From Hallerella sp963660435 (GTDB taxonomy: Bacteria > Fibrobacterota > Fibrobacteria > Fibrobacterales > Fibrobacteraceae): a stretch of DNA of 30,271 nucleotides. Under the pieces are notes generated by a model. The model saw only the letters and a list, made by a program, of their open reading frames with translations, did no database searches and had not been told where the DNA came from. The stretch's first letter is position 1. Every line of letters starts with the position of its first letter. Location: positions 1 through 30,271 of the forward strand of contig CAVKYI010000023.1 of assembly GCA_963660435.1 (NCBI GenBank), read 5' to 3'. The translations under genes and the position numbers were made by a program. Shown piece by piece: positions 16,622-23,637 of this stretch.

Positions 16622-17758
16622 CTACGAGAAGAATCCCTTGACCTTTTCGAACAGGCTGTTTTCCTTTGCGGTGTCCTTGTCCTTGCGAAGTTCGGCGAGC
16701 TGTCTGTAAAGATCCTTTTCCTTGGAAGAAAGGTCTGTCGGAATGGAGGCGTTCACCTCGACGAAGAGATTGCCGCGGCTCTTGCCGTTGAGCGGAGGCA
16801 GTCCCTGTTCCTTTAGGCGGAATACGGATCCGGGCTGTGTTCCCGCCTGGATCTTGATGGAAAGCTCTCCGCCTTCGAGAGTCGGGATGCGCTGCGTTCC
16901 GCCGAGGGCAAGCTTATAGACCGGAATGTCTATTGAGCAGTGCAGGTCGTCGCCTTCGCGCGTGTAGAAATCGTCCTTCTTTTCGGTGATGACGACAAGG
17001 AGGTCTCCCGAAGCGCCGCCGCGCGGACCCGCATGTCCTTCGCCGCGGAGCGTCAAGTACTGTCCTTCCGAAATGCCGACCGGAATCTTGATGGAAATGG
17101 TTTCCTCTTCGAGGTTTCGTCCTTCGCCGTGGCAGACGGAACACGGCTTTCCGATGACTTCTCCGAGACCACCGCAATCCGGGCATGCCGATTCGCTCAC
17201 CATCTGGAAAAACGACCGCGTAACGCGCTGGATGCGGCCTGTGCCGTGGCATGTCGGGCAAGTCTTTACGTCCGATCCGCCTCTGCCCGCGCATTCCGTA
17301 CAGGGCGCATAGCGTTTCAGACGAACCTTCTTGGTTGCACCCGTGAGAATTTCCTTGTAGGAAAGGGCGATTCGAATCTGGAGGTCCTGTCCGCGCGGCG
17401 GACCTTGCCGCGAAGATCTGGACGAACGACCGAATCCGCCGAATCCGCCGCCAAAGATGTCTCCGAACTGGCTGAAGATGTCCTCGAAATTGCTGAATCC
17501 GCCGAACCCGCCGGCACCGCCTGCACCGCTTCCCGGCATCGCGTGTCCGAACTGGTCATACTGGGCGCGCTTTTTCGGATCGGAAAGAACTTCGTAGGCT
17601 TCTGCCGCCTCCTTGAACTTTTCTTCCGCCTCCTTGTCTCCGGGATTCTTGTCCGGGTGATACTTGATGGCGAGCTTCTTGTAGGCGTGCTTGATTTCAT
17701 CCGCGCTAGCGCTTTTCGCAACGCCCAATACTTCGTAGTAATCTCTTTTCTCTGCCAT
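16622..17758 (-). CDS. dnaJ: Chaperone DnaJ (Hsp40)
   Basis: The 378-aa co-chaperone stimulates DnaK ATPase and delivers unfolded clients. The J domain holds HPD at residues 34-36. It is followed by a Gly/Phe-rich linker (GAGGAGGFGGFSNF... and FGGGFGGFGRSSR), four zinc-finger CxxCxGxG repeats (CTECAGRG, CPTCHGTG, CPDCGGLG, CSVCHGEG), and the substrate-binding C-terminal domain. Everything expected of a full type I DnaJ is present. It is separated from dnaK by a 92-bp gap that holds a strong hairpin, and is followed within 9 bp by the C39-like peptidase gene. Confidence 0.97.
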   Translation of the reverse strand: MAEKRDYYEVLGVAKSASADEIKHAYKKLAIKYHPDKNPGDKEAEEKFKEAAEAYEVLSDPKKRAQYDQFGHAMPGSGAGGAGGFGGFSNFEDIFSQFGDIFGGGFGGFGRSSRSSRQGPPRGQDLQIRIALSYKEILTGATKKVRLKRYAPCTECAGRGGSDVKTCPTCHGTGRIQRVTRSFFQMVSESACPDCGGLGEVIGKPCSVCHGEGRNLEEETISIKIPVGISEGQYLTLRGEGHAGPRGGASGDLLVVITEKKDDFYTREGDDLHCSIDIPVYKLALGGTQRIPTLEGGELSIKIQAGTQPGSVFRLKEQGLPPLNGKSRGNLFVEVNASIPTDLSSKEKDLYRQLAELRKDKDTAKENSLFEKVKGFFS

Positions 17759-17792
17759 AATTCGTTCCGTGTAAATTGAATCGATACATAAA

Positions 17793-17824
17793 AGGATTTT
17801 CCTTCCTCGCGAAAGGAAAATCCT
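17793..17824 (-). terminator. Perfect 12-bp hairpin between dnaK and dnaJ (possible attenuator)
   Basis: AGGATTTTCCTT (17793-17804) and AAGGAAAATCCT (17813-17824) form a perfect 12-bp stem with an 8-base loop. On the minus strand it is followed by TTTTAT, a short U tract. It could partly end dnaK transcription, or act as an RNA processing or stabilising element, lowering dnaJ relative to dnaK. No promoter was found between it and dnaJ. Confidence 0.65.
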
Positions 17825-17850
17825 CGCTATTCTTTAATCGACAGGAAGCA

Positions 17851-19770
17851 TTATTTCTTCTTGTCGTCATCGACGACCGTGTAGTCGGCGTCAATCGGAC
17901 CGTCGTTCTTGCCGTTTCCCTGCGGGGCTTCGCTTGCGTGCGGAGCGGAAGAGGCTTCCGCGGAAGGTCCACCCTGGGCGGCTCCGGCCATCGAGGAAAT
18001 CATGCTCTGCAGCTTGTTGATCGCCGCGTCGATTTCGTCCTTCGAACCGTTTTCCTTCTTGTCCTTGATTTCCTGGATAGCGGCTTCGAGCTGGCTCTTG
18101 GTGTCCGCCGGAATCTTGTCGCCGACTTCCTTCAGCTGCTTTTCCGCCTGATAGACCGTCTGCTCGGCGCGGTTCTTCGCGTCTTCGCGTTCGCGGTCCG
18201 CCTTGTCCTTTTCGGCGTTCGCCTCGGCGTCTTTCTTCATGCGTTCGATATCCGCTTCGGAAAGGCCGCTCGATGTCGTAATCTTGATGGACTGTTCCTT
18301 GCCGGTTTCCTTGTCCTTCGCGCTGACGTGGACGATGCCGTTCGCGTCGATGTCGAACGTGACTTCGATCTGGGGCACTCCGCGCGGCTTCGGGCTGATG
18401 CCGGTGAGGTCAAAGTGTCCGAGCGTGCGGTTGTCGCGGGCGTATGTGCGTTCGCCCTGCAAGACGTGAATCGTCACGGCGGACTGGTTGTCTTCGGCCG
18501 TACTGAAGACCTGGCTCTTCTTCGTCGGAATGGTCGTGTTGCGGTCGATAAGCTTTGTCATCACGCCGCCGAGCGTCTCGATTCCGAGGGAAAGCGGGGT
18601 AACGTCGAGCAGAAGGACATCCTTCACGGAAGAGTCTCCCGAAAGGACCGCACCCTGGACCGCGGCGCCGATGGCCACGACTTCGTCCGGGTTTACGCCC
18701 TTGTTCGGTTCCTTGCCGAAAAATTCCTTGACCTTCGCCTGGACCGCCGGGATACGGGTCGATCCGCCGACGAGAATCACTTCGTCGATGTCAGAGAGGC
18801 TAAGTCCCGAATCCTGCAGGCACTTCTTGCAGGGACCGACGGTGCGTTCCACGAGGTGCGCGGTGATCTGGTCGAATTTCGCGCGGGTGAGCGTCAAGTC
18901 CAGGTGTTTCGGACCCGTGGCGTCCGCGGTGATGAACGGCAAGTTGATGTTTGTCGATGTCGTGGCGGAAAGATCGATCTTCGCCTTTTCCGCGGCATCC
19001 TTCAGGCGCTGCAAGGCCATCTTGTCGCTCTTCAGGTCGATTCCCGGATTCGTCTTCTTGAACTCGTCGTTGATCCAGTCGATGATGACTTCGTCGAAGT
19101 TGTCTCCGCCGAGCATCGTGTCGCCGTTTGTCGCCTTGACGGTGAACATACCGTCGTCGATTTCGAGAATGGAAATATCGAAGGTTCCGCCGCCGAGGTC
19201 ATAGACCGCGACCTTTTCGCTCTTTTTCGAATCGAGACCGTAGGCGAGAGCCGCCGCGGTCGGTTCGTTCACGATTCGGAGAACGTCGAGACCCGCGATC
19301 TTTCCGGCGTCCTTCGTGGCCTGGCGCTGGGAATCGCTAAAGTAGGCGGGAACGGTAATCACGGCCTGCGTGACCGGCTGTCCCAGATAGTCTTCCGCGG
19401 TTTTCTTCATCGCCTGCAGGACCATTGCCGAAATCTCGGGAGGAGCGAATTCCTTGTCTCCGATCTTTACGCGGAGCAGGTCGTTTCCCGAACCGACGAT
19501 CTTGTAGGGCATGTGCTTTTCCGCATCGCTGCATTCTCCGGCGCGACGGCCCATGAAGCGCTTGATGGAATAGATGGTGTTTTCCGGATTGGTAATCGCC
19601 TGGCGCTTTGCGACGTGCCCGACGAGCCGTTCTCCGTTCTTGCCGAACGCGACGATGGACGGGGTGGTGCGGAATCCTTCCGCGTTGGCGATGACGACAG
19701 GCTTTCCGCCTTCCATCACGGCGACGCAGCTATTTGTCGTTCCTAGGTCAATACCGATAATCTTGCTCAT
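17851..19770 (-). CDS. dnaK: Chaperone DnaK (Hsp70)
   Basis: This is a 639-aa ATP-driven chaperone. The ATPase domain begins MSKIIGIDLGTTNSCVAVMEG and contains AVYDLGGGTFDISIL and LVGGSTRIPAVQ. The interdomain region DVLLLDVTPLSLGIETLGG leads into the peptide-binding domain and a helical lid. The tail is acidic and ends DADYTVVDDDKKK. Length and all phosphate loops are normal. An AAGGAGA ribosome binding site is at about 19777-19784. It has its own sigma-54 type promoter at 19809-19823, about 40 bp upstream of the start, so it can be expressed apart from grpE. Confidence 0.98.
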   Translation of the reverse strand: MSKIIGIDLGTTNSCVAVMEGGKPVVIANAEGFRTTPSIVAFGKNGERLVGHVAKRQAITNPENTIYSIKRFMGRRAGECSDAEKHMPYKIVGSGNDLLRVKIGDKEFAPPEISAMVLQAMKKTAEDYLGQPVTQAVITVPAYFSDSQRQATKDAGKIAGLDVLRIVNEPTAAALAYGLDSKKSEKVAVYDLGGGTFDISILEIDDGMFTVKATNGDTMLGGDNFDEVIIDWINDEFKKTNPGIDLKSDKMALQRLKDAAEKAKIDLSATTSTNINLPFITADATGPKHLDLTLTRAKFDQITAHLVERTVGPCKKCLQDSGLSLSDIDEVILVGGSTRIPAVQAKVKEFFGKEPNKGVNPDEVVAIGAAVQGAVLSGDSSVKDVLLLDVTPLSLGIETLGGVMTKLIDRNTTIPTKKSQVFSTAEDNQSAVTIHVLQGERTYARDNRTLGHFDLTGISPKPRGVPQIEVTFDIDANGIVHVSAKDKETGKEQSIKITTSSGLSEADIERMKKDAEANAEKDKADREREDAKNRAEQTVYQAEKQLKEVGDKIPADTKSQLEAAIQEIKDKKENGSKDEIDAAINKLQSMISSMAGAAQGGPSAEASSAPHASEAPQGNGKNDGPIDADYTVVDDDKKK

Positions 19771-19808
19771 GGATGAATCTCCTTAATTTTTTTTTCGCCT
19801 TTGAATTA

Positions 19809-19823
19809 GCAAAATGCGTGCCA
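19809..19823 (-). promoter_or_regulatory. Sigma-54 type -24/-12 promoter upstream of dnaK
   Basis: Minus-strand TGGCACG-CATT-TTGC followed by T is a perfect match to the sigma-54 consensus TGGCACG-N4-TTGCW, with GG and GC ten bases apart. The expected start of transcription is near 19797, leaving a leader of about 27 nt before dnaK. Nearly identical elements precede grpE and groES. Confidence 0.75.
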
Positions 19824-19873
19824 ATTTTCAAAGTGCCTTAAATTCGCTGTTTTGACGGCTCTTTCCAAAAAGC

Positions 19874-19888
19874 GTTTCATTTTGAAGC
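19874..19888. promoter_or_regulatory. Palindrome upstream of dnaK (putative activator site, copy 1)
   Basis: GTTTCA-TTT-TGAAGC is an imperfect inverted repeat centred about 84 bases upstream of the predicted dnaK transcription start, overlapping the grpE stop codon. It matches the palindromes found before grpE and groES. Confidence 0.6.
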
Positions 19889-20509
19889 GGCTCCGGAAGA
19901 AACGATGACTTTTGCCGTTTTCAAAAGCTTGTTCTTGAGCTTGTAGCCTTTCTGGAAAACCTGGATAACGTGGGATTCGGGAATCTCGTCCGAGGCTTGG
20001 CGCATCAGGGCTTCGTGGTAGTTCGGGTCAAAAGGCTCTCCGACCGGATCGAGCTGTTCGAGACCCGCATCCTTCAGAATCTTCGCGAACTGGTCGTGAA
20101 TCATCTGGACGCCCTTGGCGAAAGCGTCGTAGTCCTTTTGCTTGTTGTTGTCCGGGTGGGCGGCGCGTTCGAAGTTGTCGAGAACTTCGGAAAGCTTTTC
20201 GAGAAGCTTGGCGTTGGCCGTTTCGATGAGGTCTAGCTGTTCCTTGGCGGTGCGGCGGCGGAAATTGTCGAACTCGGCCATCAGGCGGACATAGCGGTCC
20301 TTGCTTTCGGCGACCTGGGCCTTGAGTGTTTCGATTTCCGCCTTGGCCTTGTCAAGTTCGGAAACTTCGCCTGGCTTGCAGGCTTCTTCCTTTTCTTCGG
20401 AATTTTCGACTTTCCGTTCGTCCGGTTTTTCGGTTGCGGAATTCATCGCCTCTTCCGCTTTCTGGACGATTTCGTCGTTTTCGGGGGCGTTCTTGCTTTC
20501 TTCGGGCAT
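19877..20509 (-). CDS. grpE: Nucleotide exchange factor GrpE
   Basis: The 210-aa protein releases ADP from DnaK. It has an acidic, low-complexity N-terminus (PEESKNAPENDEIVQKAEEAMN...), a long coiled coil (about 52-100, ending FDNFRRRTAKEQ) and the C-terminal beta domain (GVQMIHDQFAKILKDAGLEQLDPVGEPFDPNYHEAL). The start is ATG 20509; the in-frame TTG at 20536 would coincide with the predicted transcription start and lacks a ribosome binding site, while AAGGAA precedes ATG. It lies upstream of dnaK in the order grpE-dnaK-dnaJ, with no hrcA visible in the window. Confidence 0.95.
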   Translation of the reverse strand: MPEESKNAPENDEIVQKAEEAMNSATEKPDERKVENSEEKEEACKPGEVSELDKAKAEIETLKAQVAESKDRYVRLMAEFDNFRRRTAKEQLDLIETANAKLLEKLSEVLDNFERAAHPDNNKQKDYDAFAKGVQMIHDQFAKILKDAGLEQLDPVGEPFDPNYHEALMRQASDEIPESHVIQVFQKGYKLKNKLLKTAKVIVSSGAASK

Positions 20510-20546
20510 GTTCTTCCTTTTGTCTTTAAAATTCAAAGTTTATTCA

Positions 20547-20561
20547 GCAAAATGCGTGCCA
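20547..20561 (-). promoter_or_regulatory. Sigma-54 type -24/-12 promoter upstream of grpE
   Basis: Minus-strand TGGCACG-CATT-TTGC followed by T, identical over these bases to the dnaK copy. The predicted transcription start near 20535 gives a leader of about 26 nt before ATG 20509. Confidence 0.75.
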
Positions 20562-20603
20562 CTTAGGTTTTGCGTGAAAATCTGCCGTTAGGGAAAATTT
20601 TTT

Positions 20604-20618
20604 GTTTAATTTTGAAAC
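20604..20618. promoter_or_regulatory. Palindrome upstream of grpE (putative activator site, copy 2)
   Basis: GTTTAA-TTT-TGAAAC, extended by TTT and AAA on its two sides to a 9-bp half site with one mismatch. It is centred about 76 bases upstream of the predicted grpE transcription start and abuts the groEL terminator. Confidence 0.6.
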
Positions 20619-20619
20619 A

Positions 20620-20658
20620 AAAACAGCCCGGTGCCGCCATTCGGCTCCGGGCTGTTTT
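20620..20658 (-). terminator. Rho-independent terminator of groES-groEL
   Basis: The perfect 11-bp stem CGGGCTGTTTT / AAAACAGCCCG (20648-20658 with 20620-20630) starts 16 bases after the groEL stop. A small inner stem (20633-20636 with 20642-20645) sits in the loop. On the minus strand it ends in a U-rich run. Confidence 0.85.
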
Positions 20659-20674
20659 ACGGAATCCGGAAAGA

Positions 20675-22306
20675 TTACATCATTCCGCCCATTCCGCCGC
20701 CCATGCCTTGCGGCATCGGAGCGGGCTTGTCTTCCTTCTTTTCGGCGATGACGCAGTCCGTCGAGAGGAGCATCGACGCGATGGAGGAGGCGTTCTTCAG
20801 AGCGGTCTTTGTCACCTTGGCCGGATCGATGACGCCGGCGGCGATGAGGTCTTCGTAGGTGTCCGTCTTGGCGTTGTAGCCGAAGCCGTCCTTGCCTTCC
20901 TTGACCTTGTTCACGATGACGGAATCTTCGAGACCCGCATTCTTCACGATCTGGCGAAGCGGTTCCTCGATAGCGCGACGGATAATCTTTGCGCCTGTCT
21001 GTTCGTCAGCGTTGTCGAACTTGAGCTCGTCGATCGCGCTTGCCGCGCGGATGAGCGCTACGCCACCGCCCGGAACGATGCCTTCTTCGACAGCGGCACG
21101 GGTAGCGTGCATCGCGTCATCGACGCGATCCTTCTTTTCCTTCATTTCGACTTCGGTTGCGGCACCGACCTTGATCACGGCAACGCCACCGGCGAGCTTT
21201 GCCAGGCGTTCCTGGAGCTTTTCGCGGTCGTAGTCGCTTGTCGTCGTCTCGATCTGCTTCTTGATCTGGCCGACGCGGGCCTTGATCGCGGCGGCATCGC
21301 CTGCGCCTTCGACAATCGTCGTGTTGTCCTTGGTGATGGTGACGGACTTGGCGCGTCCGAGAACCGTGATCGGAGCGTCTTCGAGCTTTGCGCCGGTCTC
21401 TTCCGAAACGAGCTGTCCACCGGTCAGAATCGCGATATCCTGGAGCATCGCCTTGCGACGGTCGCCGAATCCCGGAGCCTTGACGGCTGCGACTTTCAGC
21501 GTTCCGCGGATCTTGTTTACGACGAGCGTAGCGAGCGCTTCGCCATCGACATCTTCGGCGACAATGAGGAGCGCCTTGCCCTGCTTGGCGACCTGTTCGA
21601 GAATCGGAAGCAGATCCTTCATGGAACTGATCTTCTTGTCATAGAGCAGTATGAACGGATTTTCGAGGTTCACTTCCATCGTTTCCGTGTTGGTCGCGAA
21701 ATACGGGGAAAGATAGCCGCGGTCAAACTGCATGCCTTCGACGACATCGAGAGTCGTTTCGGCGGTCTTCGATTCTTCGAGCGTGATGACGCCGTCCTTT
21801 CCGACCTTTTCCATCGCACCGGCGAGAAGTTCACCGATTTCGGCATCGTTGTTTGCGGAAATCGTCGCCACCTGGGCGATGTGTTCCTTGCCGTTTACCT
21901 TGACGGCCATCTTCGCGAGCTTTTCGATGACCGCGCTCACGGCCGCGTCCATGCCGCGCTTGATGTCCATCGGATTTGCGCCTGCCGCAACGTTCTTCAG
22001 TCCTTCGCGGGTAATCGCCTGCGCGAGGACCGTTGCCGTTGTCGTTCCGTCACCAGCGGCGTCGCTTGTCTTGCTTGCGACTTCCTTCGCCATCTGGGCG
22101 CCGAGATTTTCGTAGGTGTCTTCGAGTTCGACTTCCTTCGCGACGGTCACGCCGTCTTTCGTAACGTTCGGAGCCCCGTAGGACTTGCCGATCATCACGT
22201 TGCGACCCTTGGGGCCCAAGGTGACCTTTACCGCGTTTGCGAGCTTGTCTACGCCCTTCATCAGTGCTTCGCGGGCGGCTACGTCGAATTTCAGTTGCTT
22301 TGCCAT
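20675..22306 (-). CDS. groEL: Chaperonin GroEL (Hsp60)
   Basis: The 543-aa ring chaperonin subunit begins MAKQLKFDVAAREALMKGVD and includes VTLGPKGRNV, DAAGDGTTTATVLA (ATP binding), ALLIVAEDVDGEAL, and the C-terminal Gly-Met tail (GMGGGMGGMM) that lines the cavity floor. Length is normal. It lies 36 bp after groES with an AGGAGA ribosome binding site and is followed by a strong terminator, so groES-groEL is a closed two-gene operon. Confidence 0.98.
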   Translation of the reverse strand: MAKQLKFDVAAREALMKGVDKLANAVKVTLGPKGRNVMIGKSYGAPNVTKDGVTVAKEVELEDTYENLGAQMAKEVASKTSDAAGDGTTTATVLAQAITREGLKNVAAGANPMDIKRGMDAAVSAVIEKLAKMAVKVNGKEHIAQVATISANNDAEIGELLAGAMEKVGKDGVITLEESKTAETTLDVVEGMQFDRGYLSPYFATNTETMEVNLENPFILLYDKKISSMKDLLPILEQVAKQGKALLIVAEDVDGEALATLVVNKIRGTLKVAAVKAPGFGDRRKAMLQDIAILTGGQLVSEETGAKLEDAPITVLGRAKSVTITKDNTTIVEGAGDAAAIKARVGQIKKQIETTTSDYDREKLQERLAKLAGGVAVIKVGAATEVEMKEKKDRVDDAMHATRAAVEEGIVPGGGVALIRAASAIDELKFDNADEQTGAKIIRRAIEEPLRQIVKNAGLEDSVIVNKVKEGKDGFGYNAKTDTYEDLIAAGVIDPAKVTKTALKNASSIASMLLSTDCVIAEKKEDKPAPMPQGMGGGMGGMM

Positions 22307-22342
22307 GTTTGAATTCTCCTAGTCAATAAATTCCGTTGTCTG

Positions 22343-22624
22343 TTAGAGGATTGCGAAAATATCGCTTTCGCGGACGATCAGATAGTCCTTGCCTTCGACT
22401 GCGACTTCGGTTCCGCTGTACTTGCCGTAGAGAACCTTGTCGCCGACTTTCAGGTCCATCGCGACAGTCTTGCCGCACTCGTCCTTCTTGCCTGGACCGA
22501 CCGCAACGACCGTCCCCTGCATCGGCTTTTCCTTTGCGTTGTCGGGAATGTAGAGACCGCTTTCGGTTTTGGCTTCTGCCGGAGCGGGTTCGATTAGGAC
22601 TCTGTCTGCAAGTGGCTTGATCAT
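22343..22624 (-). CDS. groES: Co-chaperonin GroES (Hsp10)
   Basis: The 93-aa lid protein of GroEL begins MIKPLADRVLIEPAPAEAKTESGLYIPDNAKEKP, including the mobile-loop region that binds GroEL, and continues VVAVGPGKKDE and VGDKVLYGKYSGTEV. It is the first gene of the groES-groEL operon. The upstream region carries the best sigma-54 element and palindrome of the window. Confidence 0.97.
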   Translation of the reverse strand: MIKPLADRVLIEPAPAEAKTESGLYIPDNAKEKPMQGTVVAVGPGKKDECGKTVAMDLKVGDKVLYGKYSGTEVAVEGKDYLIVRESDIFAIL

Positions 22625-22691
22625 GGTGATTCTACCTCGTTTGTTGAAATTTGCGCCGCATCGTGCGGCTTCTTTGTTCGCTCTGTGCTAT

Positions 22692-22706
22692 GCAAGAATC
22701 GTGCCA
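22692..22706 (-). promoter_or_regulatory. Sigma-54 type -24/-12 promoter upstream of groES
   Basis: Minus-strand TGGCACG-ATTC-TTGC followed by A fits the sigma-54 consensus exactly. The four spacer bases differ from the dnaK and grpE copies while the contacted bases are conserved. The predicted transcription start near 22680 gives a leader of about 56 nt. Confidence 0.75.
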
Positions 22707-22779
22707 ATAGATATTTTGCGGAAATTTTCGAATAAAATGGCGAAAAAACGGGAAAAAGGCGAATCGTGTTTCAGAAAAC

Positions 22780-22794
22780 GTTTCACTTTGAAAC
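22780..22794. promoter_or_regulatory. Palindrome upstream of groES (putative activator site, copy 3)
   Basis: GTTTCA-CTT-TGAAAC is a perfect 6-bp inverted repeat centred about 107 bases upstream of the predicted groES transcription start. A further partial copy (GTTTCAGAAAAC) begins at about 22768. The site lies between the divergent groES and PurO-type genes and could affect both. Confidence 0.65.
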
Positions 22795-22897
22795 AGACCG
22801 TCTGTATCTTTCCTGTACGCTGGATTTTCGATCCGGAGTCTTTTGGCGTTGTCGCCCGGCATCTTTTCTATATTTCGGAAAAAACGCGAGGTTCCCG

Positions 22898-23629
22898 ATG
22901 AGCTATCAATCCAAGGCCGAAAAAAATTTTCAGAATCTGTCCGCAAATCCCTATCCCGGTAGGGGAATCGTGCTCGGAACGTCTCCGGACGGCAAGTCCC
23001 TTGTCCAGGTTTACTGGATCATGGGTCGGAGCGAAAACAGCCGGAACCGAGTCTTTGAACTGGAGGATTCGGGATTTGTCAGGACCCGCGCCTTTGACGA
23101 GAGCAAGCTTTCCGATCCGCACCTGATCATCTACTACCCGGTACGCAGCCTGCCGAATGCCCATATCGTGACGAACGGTGACCAGACTGACACGATTTTC
23201 GATGCGCTCCGCCTGGGCGGAACCTTCGAAAGCGCACTCTCGACCAGGGAATACGAAGACGACGCGCCAAATTTTACGCCGCGCATTTCGGGCATCACCT
23301 ACCGCGTGGCAAGCCCATACGTGTATCAGCTTTCGATTCTCAAGTCCGCGGACAATTCGGAAGATGCGGGATGCGTTCGCGAAACTTTCGGCTATGAAAA
23401 GGCCCTTCCGGGACTAGGACATTTCGTTTCGACCTACGTGACGAACGGAAGCCCGATTCCGTCCTTCGAAGGCGTTCCCCAGTGGATGCCGATCTTCGAT
23501 TCCGCGGAAAAGACGCTTGACGTCTACTGGAATGCCTTGGACGCTTCGAACAAGGTGTCGCTCCTGGTGAAGTGGATAGACAGGGAAACCTTTGCCGCCA
23601 AGACGCTTATCGTAAACAAGCTGGGCTAG
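22898..23629 (+). CDS. PurO-type IMP cyclohydrolase
   Basis: The 243-aa protein matches the PurO/IMP_cyclohyd family: GRGIVLGTSPDGKSLVQVYW, IMGRSENSRNRVF, LIIYYPVRSL, GDQTDTIFDAL and the EYEDDAPNFTPRISG segment. The family closes the purine ring of FAICAR to give IMP, the last step of de novo purine synthesis, and was first known from archaea; most bacteria use PurH instead. The start is ATG 22898 (MSYQSKAEKNF); the frame runs further upstream but that part has no ribosome binding site and overlaps the groES control region. A TATATT box at 22869-22874 may be its -10. It ends 8 bp from the converging ABC ATPase gene. Confidence 0.82.
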   Translation: MSYQSKAEKNFQNLSANPYPGRGIVLGTSPDGKSLVQVYWIMGRSENSRNRVFELEDSGFVRTRAFDESKLSDPHLIIYYPVRSLPNAHIVTNGDQTDTIFDALRLGGTFESALSTREYEDDAPNFTPRISGITYRVASPYVYQLSILKSADNSEDAGCVRETFGYEKALPGLGHFVSTYVTNGSPIPSFEGVPQWMPIFDSAEKTLDVYWNALDASNKVSLLVKWIDRETFAAKTLIVNKLG

Positions 23630-23637
23630 TTCTTTCG

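Noticed and set aside
17776..19746. 656-codon plus-strand open frame opposite dnaK
   Set aside because: It mirrors the codon bias of dnaK, its translation has no recognisable motifs, and dnaK is certain on the other strand.
20570..22312. 580-codon plus-strand open frame opposite groEL
   Set aside because: Same reasoning: it spans groEL and its terminator and its sequence is Arg/His/Asp-rich antisense noise.
19770..22897. CIRCE elements (TTAGCACTC-N9-GAGTGCTAA) for HrcA control of the chaperones
   Set aside because: Searched by eye in the regions upstream of groES, grpE and dnaK; no match, only the sigma-54 type elements and palindromes.
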